From: Asticcacaulis sp. AC460
GTDB taxonomy: Bacteria; Pseudomonadota; Alphaproteobacteria; Caulobacterales; Caulobacteraceae
NCBI RefSeq assembly: GCF_000495795.1
Contig: NZ_AWGD01000002.1
Span: forward strand, 62,001-126,000
Direction of reading: 5' to 3'
DNA length: 64,000 nucleotides
The notes under the pieces were generated by a model, which had not been told where the DNA came from, did no database searches, and saw only the letters and a list, made by a program, of their open reading frames with translations. Position 1 is the first letter of the stretch. Every line of letters starts with the position of its first letter. Below are positions 54,380 through 62,253 of this stretch, in pieces. A program made the position numbers and the translations under genes.

Positions 54380-55689
54380 TTCGGCATTCCGTCGAGCATG
54401 GCCTGGGCGTCGACATCGCCGGTCGCTGCGGCGGCTTCCAGCCAGCCGCGCGCCTTCACGGCATCCATGGGTACGCCTTCGCCGACGCTGTAGGCGATGC
54501 CGAGATTGACCATGGCTTCGGGATTGCCGGCTGCCGCGGAACGTTCCCACCACCGCATCTGCTGGGCCGGACTGGCGGTCACCCCCAGGCCGAGATAATA
54601 GAGCACGCCCATACGGTACATCGCGGCGGCGCTGCCCTTGGTCGCCGCCTGTTCGTACAGTTTCCGTGCCTGCTTGTAATCGCCCGCCGCCTCGTAGCCC
54701 TGGCCGAGATTAAAGGTCAGGTGGCGATCGCCGGGCGTCAGTTTCAAAGCCTGGCTGCACGCGGCAATCGCCTCCTGGGCGGCGCCGGGGGTATGGGTCA
54801 TGTCGAAAATCTGGGCAAAGCCGGACCCGGCGGGCCGGTCGGCGTCGTATTCGGTCGCTGCCCTGGCGTCGCATTGTTGTGCCTCGGTCAACTGACGGAC
54901 AGGACTATTGGCCGCCTGGACCACAGTTGGGGCGGCTTCACAGCTGACCAGACAGATTTCGTCATAAATACGGTTGTTCGACCACGGACGCTGCTTGCGT
55001 GCCGTCTGTTTCGACACATCCATCTGCACGCGCTCGAAAACCTGGGCGATGGTTCGACCGGGCGTCAGGATTTCCCGCGACAGCACAGGAGCATAGACCC
55101 CCACCGAGGCGATATCGCCGAGATCGGTCGAATAGGCGACCAGGGTGTTGGGTTCGGATGCCACGGCCACCAGCCCCTTGGTGCCGGCCTTGCCCAGGCT
55201 GGGCGTATTGCGGCAGGCATCGATGACGATGACGATCGCCACGGCATCGGTGCGCGACATCTGGTTGACGAGTTCGCTCAGGCGCACACCCGACGCAGGC
55301 AAGTCGGCAACGACTTTCACATCGGCGTCGATGCTGAGCAGATAGTTGTCACCCTTCTCGTCCGTCGGATCGGCCATGCCGTGACCGGTATAGTAGATGA
55401 AACCGATGGCGCCGGGTGAAGCGGCCAGCTTGCGGCGAAAATCCTTCAGACTGGCCTGCAGGACCGGCAGGCTGGCGTCGCGGACCGCTGTCACATCGAA
55501 GCCGACCTGCTTCAGGGCATTGCCGACCTGCCTGGCTTCGGCGTCGGTGTCGGGCAAGGGCGTCAGGGTCTGGTAAGCGACCTGGTTGATGACCAGGGCC
55601 AGGCGCGCCGGCTCGGCCACGGCCACGCCGGCCGACAGTCCGAACACGACCGCGATCAGCCATAGACAACGCACGATTACCGGCTTCAT
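54376..55689 (-). CDS. Secreted caspase-like (C14) protease with TPR/Sel1 repeats
   Basis: A 437-residue exported caspase-fold protein. Signal peptide ends GVAVAE near residue 26. The p20-like domain starts RLALVINQVAYQ and has the catalytic pair H103 in FIYYTGHGM and C159 in IVIVIDACRNTP; DTDAEARQVGNALKQVGFDV is the typical first helix region. Residues about 305-430 are TPR/Sel1 repeats (FNLGQGYEAAGDYKQARKLYEQAA, AAMYRMGVLYYLGLGV, AMVNLGIAYSVGEGV). Bacterial caspase homologues are usually basic-specific. It is translationally coupled to the papain-like gene before it and the trypsin-like gene after it, each by ATGA. A role in a secreted proteolytic cascade is inference. Confidence 0.87.
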   Translation of the reverse strand: MKPVIVRCLWLIAVVFGLSAGVAVAEPARLALVINQVAYQTLTPLPDTDAEARQVGNALKQVGFDVTAVRDASLPVLQASLKDFRRKLAASPGAIGFIYYTGHGMADPTDEKGDNYLLSIDADVKVVADLPASGVRLSELVNQMSRTDAVAIVIVIDACRNTPSLGKAGTKGLVAVASEPNTLVAYSTDLGDIASVGVYAPVLSREILTPGRTIAQVFERVQMDVSKQTARKQRPWSNNRIYDEICLVSCEAAPTVVQAANSPVRQLTEAQQCDARAATEYDADRPAGSGFAQIFDMTHTPGAAQEAIAACSQALKLTPGDRHLTFNLGQGYEAAGDYKQARKLYEQAATKGSAAAMYRMGVLYYLGLGVTASPAQQMRWWERSAAAGNPEAMVNLGIAYSVGEGVPMDAVKARGWLEAAAATGDVDAQAMLDGMPK

Positions 55690-57848
55690 GACCTTACCCG
55701 CAGTTCGCTGATGCCCACCCGGCCCTTGTCGTCCATCACGGTGATGCGGATACGGTGATTGCCTTTCGGCATGGCCAGGGGCTTGGCGTTCAGCCCCCCG
55801 GCCGTGACCTTGCCCTGGGCCAGGACCCGGTCGGTGACATCACGCCAACCGACCGCCGTACGGTATTCCACCCGCAGGGTTTCGGGCCTTATGCGGGCGC
55901 CCGAGGCCGGCTTGAAGCTGACATTGGCGAGGGTCAGGCGGCCGGTTTTGGCGTCGTAAGGGATGCCGGGCAAGACGACCTTGGGCCCCCAGCTATCGCC
56001 GGAAACATAGAAGGGCAGGTTCCATTCCGGTTCACCGGAACCAAAGGCCTTCATTTCCTCCTCGGTGATCAGCCAGGCGGTCGTCGGCGTGTCGCGGACC
56101 TCGACCTGGACGATCTGGGCGCGGATGCCGGGATCGGCGCGCACAGCGGCGCCCAGATCGCTGCGCAATCGGTCCATAAAACCGGCCTCGGAGGTATTTT
56201 TCGGCATGGTCTGAGGCGTCATGACACCGCGGCCGGCCAGGATCAGCACGGCCTCCGTGCCATAGGGGCGGCTGGCGGTCAGCTTGATCTTGGAGTTGGC
56301 TCCGCCGATCGACAGGCGGCGACGGCCGTCACCGTCGGGCTTGATCTCGCCGCGCCAGATCTCCTTGGCCGACTGATCGGCCTGGAGGTAGAAGATCTGG
56401 ACATAGGGCGCCTGATCCTGGACTTCGGCCTCGATGGCAAAACGGTCGCCGTTGCGCAGGACGGCCGTGGTGGTGACGGGCGCGTCCTCCTCGGTGATCT
56501 GGACGCCGCGCGCCACGGGCGGGGCGTCGGGCGCCAGGTTGACGACCTGGGCGGCGACACCGCCGCGATTGACCGCGTCCTTCAGGATGCCGCGGATCTC
56601 GCAGGCCGGCCACGGCGTCTCTTCCATGACCACCGACACCTTGTCGCCGAAGGGCGCGGTGCGGGCGCGCAGGTACTGGACTTCGTCGACGCAGCCATAG
56701 CCGGTCAGGCGCCAGCCGCTAGTGACGCGGGTCACCTTCATCTCGCCGGTTTTGAATTCCCGCGCCATCATCGTCAGTTCCGGCGTCAGGTCCTTCTGGA
56801 CCGGCGCAGACAGCGGCGGTGGCGTCACAACCGGTTGTGCCGGCTTGGGCTGGGTCGTCACCGGCGGTTTCGCGGGCTGAGCCGGAACAGCTTGGACGGG
56901 CGCGGTTTGTACCGGCACGGTAACGGTTGCCGCCATGGCCTTGGCCGGAGCATAGACGCCGTCGCGCGGAATCATCGGCGGCAGGGCGCCCTTGAAGACA
57001 AAAGCTTCCTGGATCAGTGCCGTCAGCGCCGTATAACTGACCCAGGCATAGCCACGATCGCCCCAACCCTGGCCCCACGAATTCATCAGGCGAAAGGCGC
57101 CGCGTTCGCCATTGGCAGCCACCTTGGCATCGTCATAGCCGACAATGACCATGGCGTGCCCTCCCCGCGCGGCGTCACCGGTCGAGTTGGGGCCCAACGT
57201 CATAACCCCCGATCCGTTGAAGGCCTTCCATTCCGACGTGTTGAAGCGAACCCCGATCACCACCGGCTTCCCGCGCTCCAGCATCTCCTTATAGGCGTCG
57301 GCATTGTGGATATTGGCGGCGGGAATAGCTTCATAGCCCGGCACCTTCCAGGCGCTCGCAACGGACAGGTGCTCTGGCCCCGGCGCCGGCATGCAAGTCG
57401 TGGGCGAATAGGGAAACTGCGCCAGACTGACGGCGCCCTTGTTGACGACCACGCCCAGGGCGTCGACCAGGGTAGCCCCGCCACAGAACACCCCCTTGGG
57501 ATCGGGTTTCGAGGTCGAAGCGTTGAACACGAAGGCGGGCGACGAAATTTGGCTTGGCGTGGCCGGCTTGTAGCCCAGTTCGGTCGCCAGGTAGTAGGAA
57601 CGCGTGGCATAGGACACGGCCCAGCCGGTGCACGATCCCTGGAAACTCTGGTCACCCGGCGCAGGAAAATAAGGGCTTAAGTCCACCTTGGACAGCAGGA
57701 CGGCGCTACGGGCGCGTACGGAAGCCGGCTGCTTGGCATAGTCCTCCGCGGTCAGCGGAATATAGCCCGTGCCGGGATCTTCGGCCGTCTGGGCGAACGT
57801 CGGTGCGGCGGCGATTGCCAGAACCAGTACACTGATACCCCTGATCAC
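55686..57848 (-). CDS. Secreted papain-like (C1) cysteine protease with C-terminal beta domains
   Basis: A 720-residue exported protein, first gene of the protease operon. Start GTG 57848 opens a signal peptide ending PTFAQ. The papain-like domain (about 50-285) has oxyanion Q67 and C73 in GDQSFQGSCTGWAVSYA, H231 in GGHAMVIVGYDD and N256 in LMNSWGQGWGDRGYAWV. A Pro/Gln/Val-rich linker covers about 305-352. Residues 455-540 (LRNGDRFAIEAEVQDQAPYV, SRPYGTEAVLILAGRG) look like a DUF4384-type domain, and the last 100 residues are another beta domain (IRITVMDDKGRVGISELRV). Its stop overlaps the caspase start. It could be the substrate-binding or initiating member of the set. Triad assignment is firm; function is unknown. 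Confidence 0.87.
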   Translation of the reverse strand: MIRGISVLVLAIAAAPTFAQTAEDPGTGYIPLTAEDYAKQPASVRARSAVLLSKVDLSPYFPAPGDQSFQGSCTGWAVSYATRSYYLATELGYKPATPSQISSPAFVFNASTSKPDPKGVFCGGATLVDALGVVVNKGAVSLAQFPYSPTTCMPAPGPEHLSVASAWKVPGYEAIPAANIHNADAYKEMLERGKPVVIGVRFNTSEWKAFNGSGVMTLGPNSTGDAARGGHAMVIVGYDDAKVAANGERGAFRLMNSWGQGWGDRGYAWVSYTALTALIQEAFVFKGALPPMIPRDGVYAPAKAMAATVTVPVQTAPVQAVPAQPAKPPVTTQPKPAQPVVTPPPLSAPVQKDLTPELTMMAREFKTGEMKVTRVTSGWRLTGYGCVDEVQYLRARTAPFGDKVSVVMEETPWPACEIRGILKDAVNRGGVAAQVVNLAPDAPPVARGVQITEEDAPVTTTAVLRNGDRFAIEAEVQDQAPYVQIFYLQADQSAKEIWRGEIKPDGDGRRRLSIGGANSKIKLTASRPYGTEAVLILAGRGVMTPQTMPKNTSEAGFMDRLRSDLGAAVRADPGIRAQIVQVEVRDTPTTAWLITEEEMKAFGSGEPEWNLPFYVSGDSWGPKVVLPGIPYDAKTGRLTLANVSFKPASGARIRPETLRVEYRTAVGWRDVTDRVLAQGKVTAGGLNAKPLAMPKGNHRIRITVMDDKGRVGISELRVRS

Positions 57849-58016
57849 GTCCCGCGCCCCTTATGTTTTTTCTGATCCATGGGTGCCACAAACCCCGCTT
57901 CGTTTCAAGCAATCGGGAATGGATTACGGTCCTTGTAATTGTCGCGGCGGCGAGGTTCCGAACTGACTTTTTACGGCATTTCGAAACATAGTACCTACGA
58001 ATTCCAGGAGATCCCC

Positions 58017-58262
58017 ATGGCCGACACCACCGAAACCCTCAAAGCCGATGCCGACGAAGCCGTCGACATCTATGTCTGGAAGCCCGGCCAGGCTCGGACG
58101 CCCAAGCCCGCCGCGGTTCAGGCGCCTGACCTCCGCGTCACCACAACAACCCCGTGGTCACGGACGTGGCGCATCTTTGCCGCCGGTTTGATCATCGGCG
58201 TCGCGGCGGTCAAGGCGACCGAGTTGCTGCTGCATCCCGGCCGCAAGCCCGTCACGGATTGA
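58017..58262 (+). CDS. Small protein with one C-terminal membrane segment
   Basis: An 81-residue protein: acidic start MADTTETLKADADEAVDIYV, a Pro/Ala-rich middle, then one hydrophobic segment (IFAAGLIIGVAAVKATELLL) with basic residues before it, so probably tail-anchored in the inner membrane. AGGAG lies seven bases before ATG 58017, which rules out the longer frame from 57939. It is divergent from the papain-like gene (168-bp gap) and its end overlaps the end of the next minus-strand gene by 11 bp. It is unrecognised. Confidence 0.65.
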   Translation: MADTTETLKADADEAVDIYVWKPGQARTPKPAAVQAPDLRVTTTTPWSRTWRIFAAGLIIGVAAVKATELLLHPGRKPVTD

Positions 58263-59772
58263 TCCGCACCGTTCCGGGGATGACCGGGCTCGGCGCGGTT
58301 TCGGGCGGAGGATTGATTGTCGACTTCGACGGAATGGTGAAGGTGATGCGCTCGCCGAAGCGATCATCCGTCATTGATGTGCCACCTGCCGTAACCGTCA
58401 TCGTCATCTGACGATTGATGCAGCCGGCAACCTCATTTACGGTCAGGCTGATCTTGAACACTGCAAGGTTGGCGCCGGGCGTTACCGAGCCGGAGCTTTG
58501 CGTAAAGCATGACACGCCCGCCGGCTGGCCTGTGACCTGGTAGTCGAAGGTCTGGCCTGCCTTTGTCGGCTGGATCGGTGTAATGCCGAAGGCATAGGTC
58601 GAGTTCATCCGGCCGAGATTGGGATTGAACACGGGTGCCGCCGCCGCCTGCACACCGAAGCCCGGGGCCGACTGAATAACCAGCCGGACTTTTGACGTTT
58701 CCGAAGCCGGTGAAACATCCAGATCGTAGGTATACACCCCGACCAGGTCGTGCCACGTCGCCTGCGACAGGGTCAGGGAACCTTCCCGGAAATCGGCATT
58801 GAGGCTGTTGCGGGCAGCGTCAGAAAAGCCGAGCCGGGGCGCACCGGCGCTGGGTGTCTGGCTGAGGGTGTGGGTGACTGAGAGGTTGCTGAACTTGAGA
58901 TCGACGTCGCTCGGTGCATTGCGGCGATACGAAAGGATCAGCGGCTTCGTCAGGCATGTGAATATCGCGCCGTCGCGGATGACCGGCAGGGTCACCGTCA
59001 GGGTCGGCGGATCGGAAGCCGTCAATTCGGACTTCACACCATGTTCGTCACCGCAATTGACCAGGGTGCCGCGGAAATCCGCGCCGGTTTCACGCGCCTG
59101 GAAACTGTGTTCGAAGTCGCAGCTGGCACCCATGGCGCGAAACTGGGCGCACGCCTGGTCGCGCGTCGTCGTCAGGAAAAAGCCGACGATGGCGCAGCTA
59201 TTGTCCAGGTCCGGCGAGTTGATACGTTGCTGGCACCGATTGACCGCCGCCTGAAGCACGCGCGCGTCATTGGCCTGCTTTTCGGCCAGGGTCATGGACG
59301 CGCCATTGCCGAAGTCATTCTCGTCCCATTCGACTTCGGTGGCCAGCACCGGTATCGCGCGAATGGGGAAGGTTTCGCTGCCGATCTTGAGCGTCCCGTT
59401 CCGGGCCGACGACACGCTGCCCATGGTCACGTCGAAAACGATGGAGCCGATATTGCCGCAGCCACGCGCGCCATTGACCGCGCCGTTGCGGGACTCGATC
59501 TTGGTGGCCGAGGCGCCGGGAATGTCGGGAATGCTCACCGAGGGCGACAGGTCGATGCCGTGGCCGTACATTTCCAGCCGCTCAGTGCCTTTGCCGAGCA
59601 GGCGTATCGTGCCTTGGCCGGCTTTCCAGATGATGTGTGTCTGTTTCTCATGCGGCGCGGAACAGTTTGTGTCGCCGTCACGCGCCTGGTGCAGGTCTTC
59701 GGCAGCGGCAAAGGCGGAGGTAGATATGGCCAGCAGGCCAAGGGTAAACAACGCGAACAAGGACCGTTTCAT
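58252..59772 (-). CDS. Secreted protein of unknown function (506 residues)
   Basis: Exported protein with signal peptide MKRSLFALFTLGLLAISTSAFA. The mature part is beta-rich with about ten Cys residues in its first half (GDTNCSAPHEK, ARGCGNIGSIV, RCQQRINSPDLDNSC, ASCDFEHSF, LVNCGDEHG), suggesting disulfides. A helical stretch around residues 175-230 is followed by Ig-like repeats in the second half (LTVNEVAGCINRQMTMTVTAG) and a Pro-rich tail (INPPPETAPSPVIPGTVRINP). GGAG lies six bases before ATG 59772. It follows the secretin gene by 59 bp on the same strand, so it may be exported through or assembled with that channel. No known domain was recognised. Confidence 0.72.
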   Translation of the reverse strand: MKRSLFALFTLGLLAISTSAFAAAEDLHQARDGDTNCSAPHEKQTHIIWKAGQGTIRLLGKGTERLEMYGHGIDLSPSVSIPDIPGASATKIESRNGAVNGARGCGNIGSIVFDVTMGSVSSARNGTLKIGSETFPIRAIPVLATEVEWDENDFGNGASMTLAEKQANDARVLQAAVNRCQQRINSPDLDNSCAIVGFFLTTTRDQACAQFRAMGASCDFEHSFQARETGADFRGTLVNCGDEHGVKSELTASDPPTLTVTLPVIRDGAIFTCLTKPLILSYRRNAPSDVDLKFSNLSVTHTLSQTPSAGAPRLGFSDAARNSLNADFREGSLTLSQATWHDLVGVYTYDLDVSPASETSKVRLVIQSAPGFGVQAAAAPVFNPNLGRMNSTYAFGITPIQPTKAGQTFDYQVTGQPAGVSCFTQSSGSVTPGANLAVFKISLTVNEVAGCINRQMTMTVTAGGTSMTDDRFGERITFTIPSKSTINPPPETAPSPVIPGTVRINP

Positions 59773-59831
59773 TGTGATCTCCATGGAGCCCCGCAGTGGC
59801 AAGTCTTGAACGTCGGCGGCTTAAGCCGCTC

Positions 59832-61460
59832 TCAGGGTAGAAGCAGGTCGCCGAGGATCTCGGCTTCGTCGTGCGGCAGGTTCGGCCAGTCGAGCGAGGC
59901 GTCCGACGCCTTGCCGCGCTTGAACAGGCGGCTGCGCGACAGTTGGTTGGTGATGGTGGCCATGTCGCTGCCTGGGGCCACGACCGTGTCCCACAGGCTT
60001 ATCAGACGCTCGACCGTTTCCGGCCGCGCCCACGGATGGGCGGAGATGGCCTGGGCCGGGGCGGGCGTGACCAGGATCAGCACCGCGTCGCGGCGGTTGG
60101 TGGTCTGACGGCGGTTGAACAGCGAGCCCACCACCGGCGCATGGCCGAGGCCGGGCGTTCGCGATGACGACGAGTCGCGCACAGCTTCGGAGAGGCCCGA
60201 CAGGATAAGGGTCTTGCCGAAGCCGACCTCGACCGTCGCCGATACCGTCTGGCGGAAGGTAATCAGCGATTCCGCGAAGGTTCCGACCTGATCGCCCGAC
60301 AGATACGACCGCGATACCTCGATACGCAGCTTGGTGGTGTCGCCGTTGATCTCGACCGGGGTAACGGTGACCTTGGTCCCGACATCGACGCTTTCCAGCG
60401 TGGCGGTATTGACCCCGCCCACGGCGACCCTGGCGGTGCGGCCGACGAAGAAGTCCGAGGTTTCGCCGACATAGGCGGTCAGCATCGGCCGCGCCACCAC
60501 GCTGTAGAACTGGCCGAAGCGGTTGAACAGGTTCAGGCTGTAGGTCAGTTGCGGCAGGGTAATGGCGTCGGTGATGGTGCGGGTGTGCGGCGAGATGTCG
60601 ACGCCCTGGGATTCGGTGACGGAAGATTGCGACTGCCAGCCATATTGCAGCTTCAGCCCGTCCAGCAGGTTCATGCCGACCGCGTCCTGCTGGGTCGTCT
60701 GCGACAGGACGATGGCGACGTCGACCGAGACCTGGGTTACCGGTTGCGCCTCATAGGTCACGGACGACGGTATAGGATCGGTCTGGCTGGTGCGGATCAG
60801 TTCCTCGACCCGCGGCGCGGTGGCGCCGGAAAGATCCGGATTGATCAGGGCTAAGGTGCGGACATGGGCGCGGGCGGTATCGCCCTGGCCCAGGGCGGCA
60901 TAGGACAGGGCGGCCATGCGTACGGCGGCGGTGGAATAGTCTGGATCCTGCGGCAGCTGCGCGGCACGGTCAGCGGCGACGGCGGCCAGGGCCGGATCGC
61001 CGGCGCGGTAGGCCGAAATCGACAGCGACAACAAGGCGCGGCCGTCCTGAGGCCGGGCCAGCACGGCACGGGCAAAATAGGCTTCGGCCTCGCCGTAGCG
61101 GCCGCGCTCAAAGGCGGCTTTGCCGGCCAGGACAGACGCCCAGTAGGCGTCCTGGCCGCCGCGAAGGGCCAGGTCGTAGCCAGCCGCCGCCATATCGAGC
61201 TTTTCGGGATCGCCATTGGCGGCGCGGGCATAGGCCATGGCCAGCAGGGTCTGACGATCCGGATCGGCGGGGTTGCGGGCGGCGGCATCGCCAAAACCGG
61301 CAATGGCGGTTGTGGTGTCCCCGGCGGTCAGGGCCTGGGCGGCATGGCGCATCACGGCATCGTCGCCATGCAGCGACGCTTGAGGTGACGACGTCGTCGC
61401 ACACCCGGATAGGGACAACAGACAAACGCCGGTCAACAAAACAGCTAGGCCGCGCACCAT
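59832..61460 (-). CDS. TPR-secretin lipoprotein (type II/III secretion or type IV pilus channel-like)
   Basis: A 542-residue predicted outer-membrane lipoprotein. Lipobox LLSLSGC at about residue 20. Residues 35-225 are tetratricopeptide repeats (AAQALTAGDTTTAIAGFGDA, AAFERGRYGEAEAYFARAVLARPQD, LSYAALGQGDTARAHVRTLAL). Residues about 245-470 carry a secretin-type C-terminal domain: QVSVDVAIVLSQ, GTKVTVTPVEINGDTTKL, VEVGFGKTLILSGLSEAV, PGLGHAPVVGSLFNRRQT and AVLILVTPAPA. GGAGGGG precedes ATG 61460; 61472 is an alternative. The usual N0/N1 domains are not evident. No secretion ATPase or pseudopilin genes lie in the window. It is divergent from the response regulator gene. Confidence 0.8.
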   Translation of the reverse strand: MVRGLAVLLTGVCLLSLSGCATTSSPQASLHGDDAVMRHAAQALTAGDTTTAIAGFGDAAARNPADPDRQTLLAMAYARAANGDPEKLDMAAAGYDLALRGGQDAYWASVLAGKAAFERGRYGEAEAYFARAVLARPQDGRALLSLSISAYRAGDPALAAVAADRAAQLPQDPDYSTAAVRMAALSYAALGQGDTARAHVRTLALINPDLSGATAPRVEELIRTSQTDPIPSSVTYEAQPVTQVSVDVAIVLSQTTQQDAVGMNLLDGLKLQYGWQSQSSVTESQGVDISPHTRTITDAITLPQLTYSLNLFNRFGQFYSVVARPMLTAYVGETSDFFVGRTARVAVGGVNTATLESVDVGTKVTVTPVEINGDTTKLRIEVSRSYLSGDQVGTFAESLITFRQTVSATVEVGFGKTLILSGLSEAVRDSSSSRTPGLGHAPVVGSLFNRRQTTNRRDAVLILVTPAPAQAISAHPWARPETVERLISLWDTVVAPGSDMATITNQLSRSRLFKRGKASDASLDWPNLPHDEAEILGDLLLP

Positions 61461-61581
61461 GAACCCCTCCATGAATTAGGTGGCATTTGGTAATCCCGCC
61501 GCGGTTGTGTCACCATCCCGCGATTAAGGGGTGTACAGAACGGCGTTCCTGGCCGATATCTTGCGTCGGAGAGGGTGTTAT

Positions 61582-62253
61582 ATGGAGCCTGTTCGCAGCC
61601 GTATCGGAGTGGTGGAAGACGATCCGGTCATCCGCCAACACTTGGCGCGCATATTTGACGGCGCACCCGACCTGATCCTGGTCGGCGAGGCGCGGTCGGT
61701 CGCCGAAGGCCGCGAGCTGATCCGACAACCGCTCGATCTGCTGGTGCTGGATCTCGGCCTGGAGGACGGCAGCGGCCTGACCCTGATCGCCGAGGCCTTG
61801 AAAACCGCCACGCCGCCGCGCATCCTGGTCCTGACCGTGTTCGGCGACGAAACCTCGGTGATGAGCGCCCTGGCATCCGGCGCCGACGGTTACCTGCTCA
61901 AGGACAGCGCCGAGGACGACCTGCTCGACAATGTCCGCCAGACCCTGGCCGGCGGATCGCCCATCTCGGCCTCGGTGGCAGCCTACCTGCTGCGCCATCT
62001 GCGCACAGCGCCGCCCCCAAAATTACCTGAAAATTCTCCGGAACCTACGGACGAGGCCCATCTGACATCGCGCGAACTGGAGCTGCTCAAGCTGCTGGCC
62101 AAGGGGCTGAGCAACAAAGAGGTCGCCCTGGCACTGGAGATTTCGCACTACACCGTCGGCGACCATATCAAGGCCATCTACCGCAAGCTGGCCGTGCGCT
62201 CACGCGGTGAAGCCGTCTTCGAAGCCGTTCACCGCGGCCTGATCCGGCAATGA
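61582..62253 (+). CDS. NarL/LuxR-family response regulator
   Basis: A 223-residue regulator: receiver 6-120 with acidic pocket VVEDDPV, acceptor D57 in LLVLDLGLEDGSG, switch Thr in ILVLTVFGDE and Lys in GYLLKDSAEDD; LuxR-type helix-turn-helix about 155-215 (LTSRELELLKLLAKGLSNKEVALALEISHYTVGDHIKAIYRKL). ATG 61582 has GAGAGGG upstream; the in-frame 61531 start is less likely. The stop overlaps the kinase start (ATGA). Its divergent position suggests it controls the secretin operon through the 120-bp shared region, which is inference. Confidence 0.92.
   Translation: MEPVRSRIGVVEDDPVIRQHLARIFDGAPDLILVGEARSVAEGRELIRQPLDLLVLDLGLEDGSGLTLIAEALKTATPPRILVLTVFGDETSVMSALASGADGYLLKDSAEDDLLDNVRQTLAGGSPISASVAAYLLRHLRTAPPPKLPENSPEPTDEAHLTSRELELLKLLAKGLSNKEVALALEISHYTVGDHIKAIYRKLAVRSRGEAVFEAVHRGLIRQ

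Noticed and set aside
54380-54553. N-terminal extension of the trypsin-like protein
   Set aside because: The extra 58 residues are Arg-rich shadow of the caspase gene end, and a clean signal peptide starts at ATG 54379, which overlaps the caspase stop by ATGA.
55755-57680. 641-residue open frame opposite the papain-like gene
   Set aside because: Composition rich in Arg, His and Gly and absence of motifs mark it as a shadow; the opposite strand has an intact catalytic triad.
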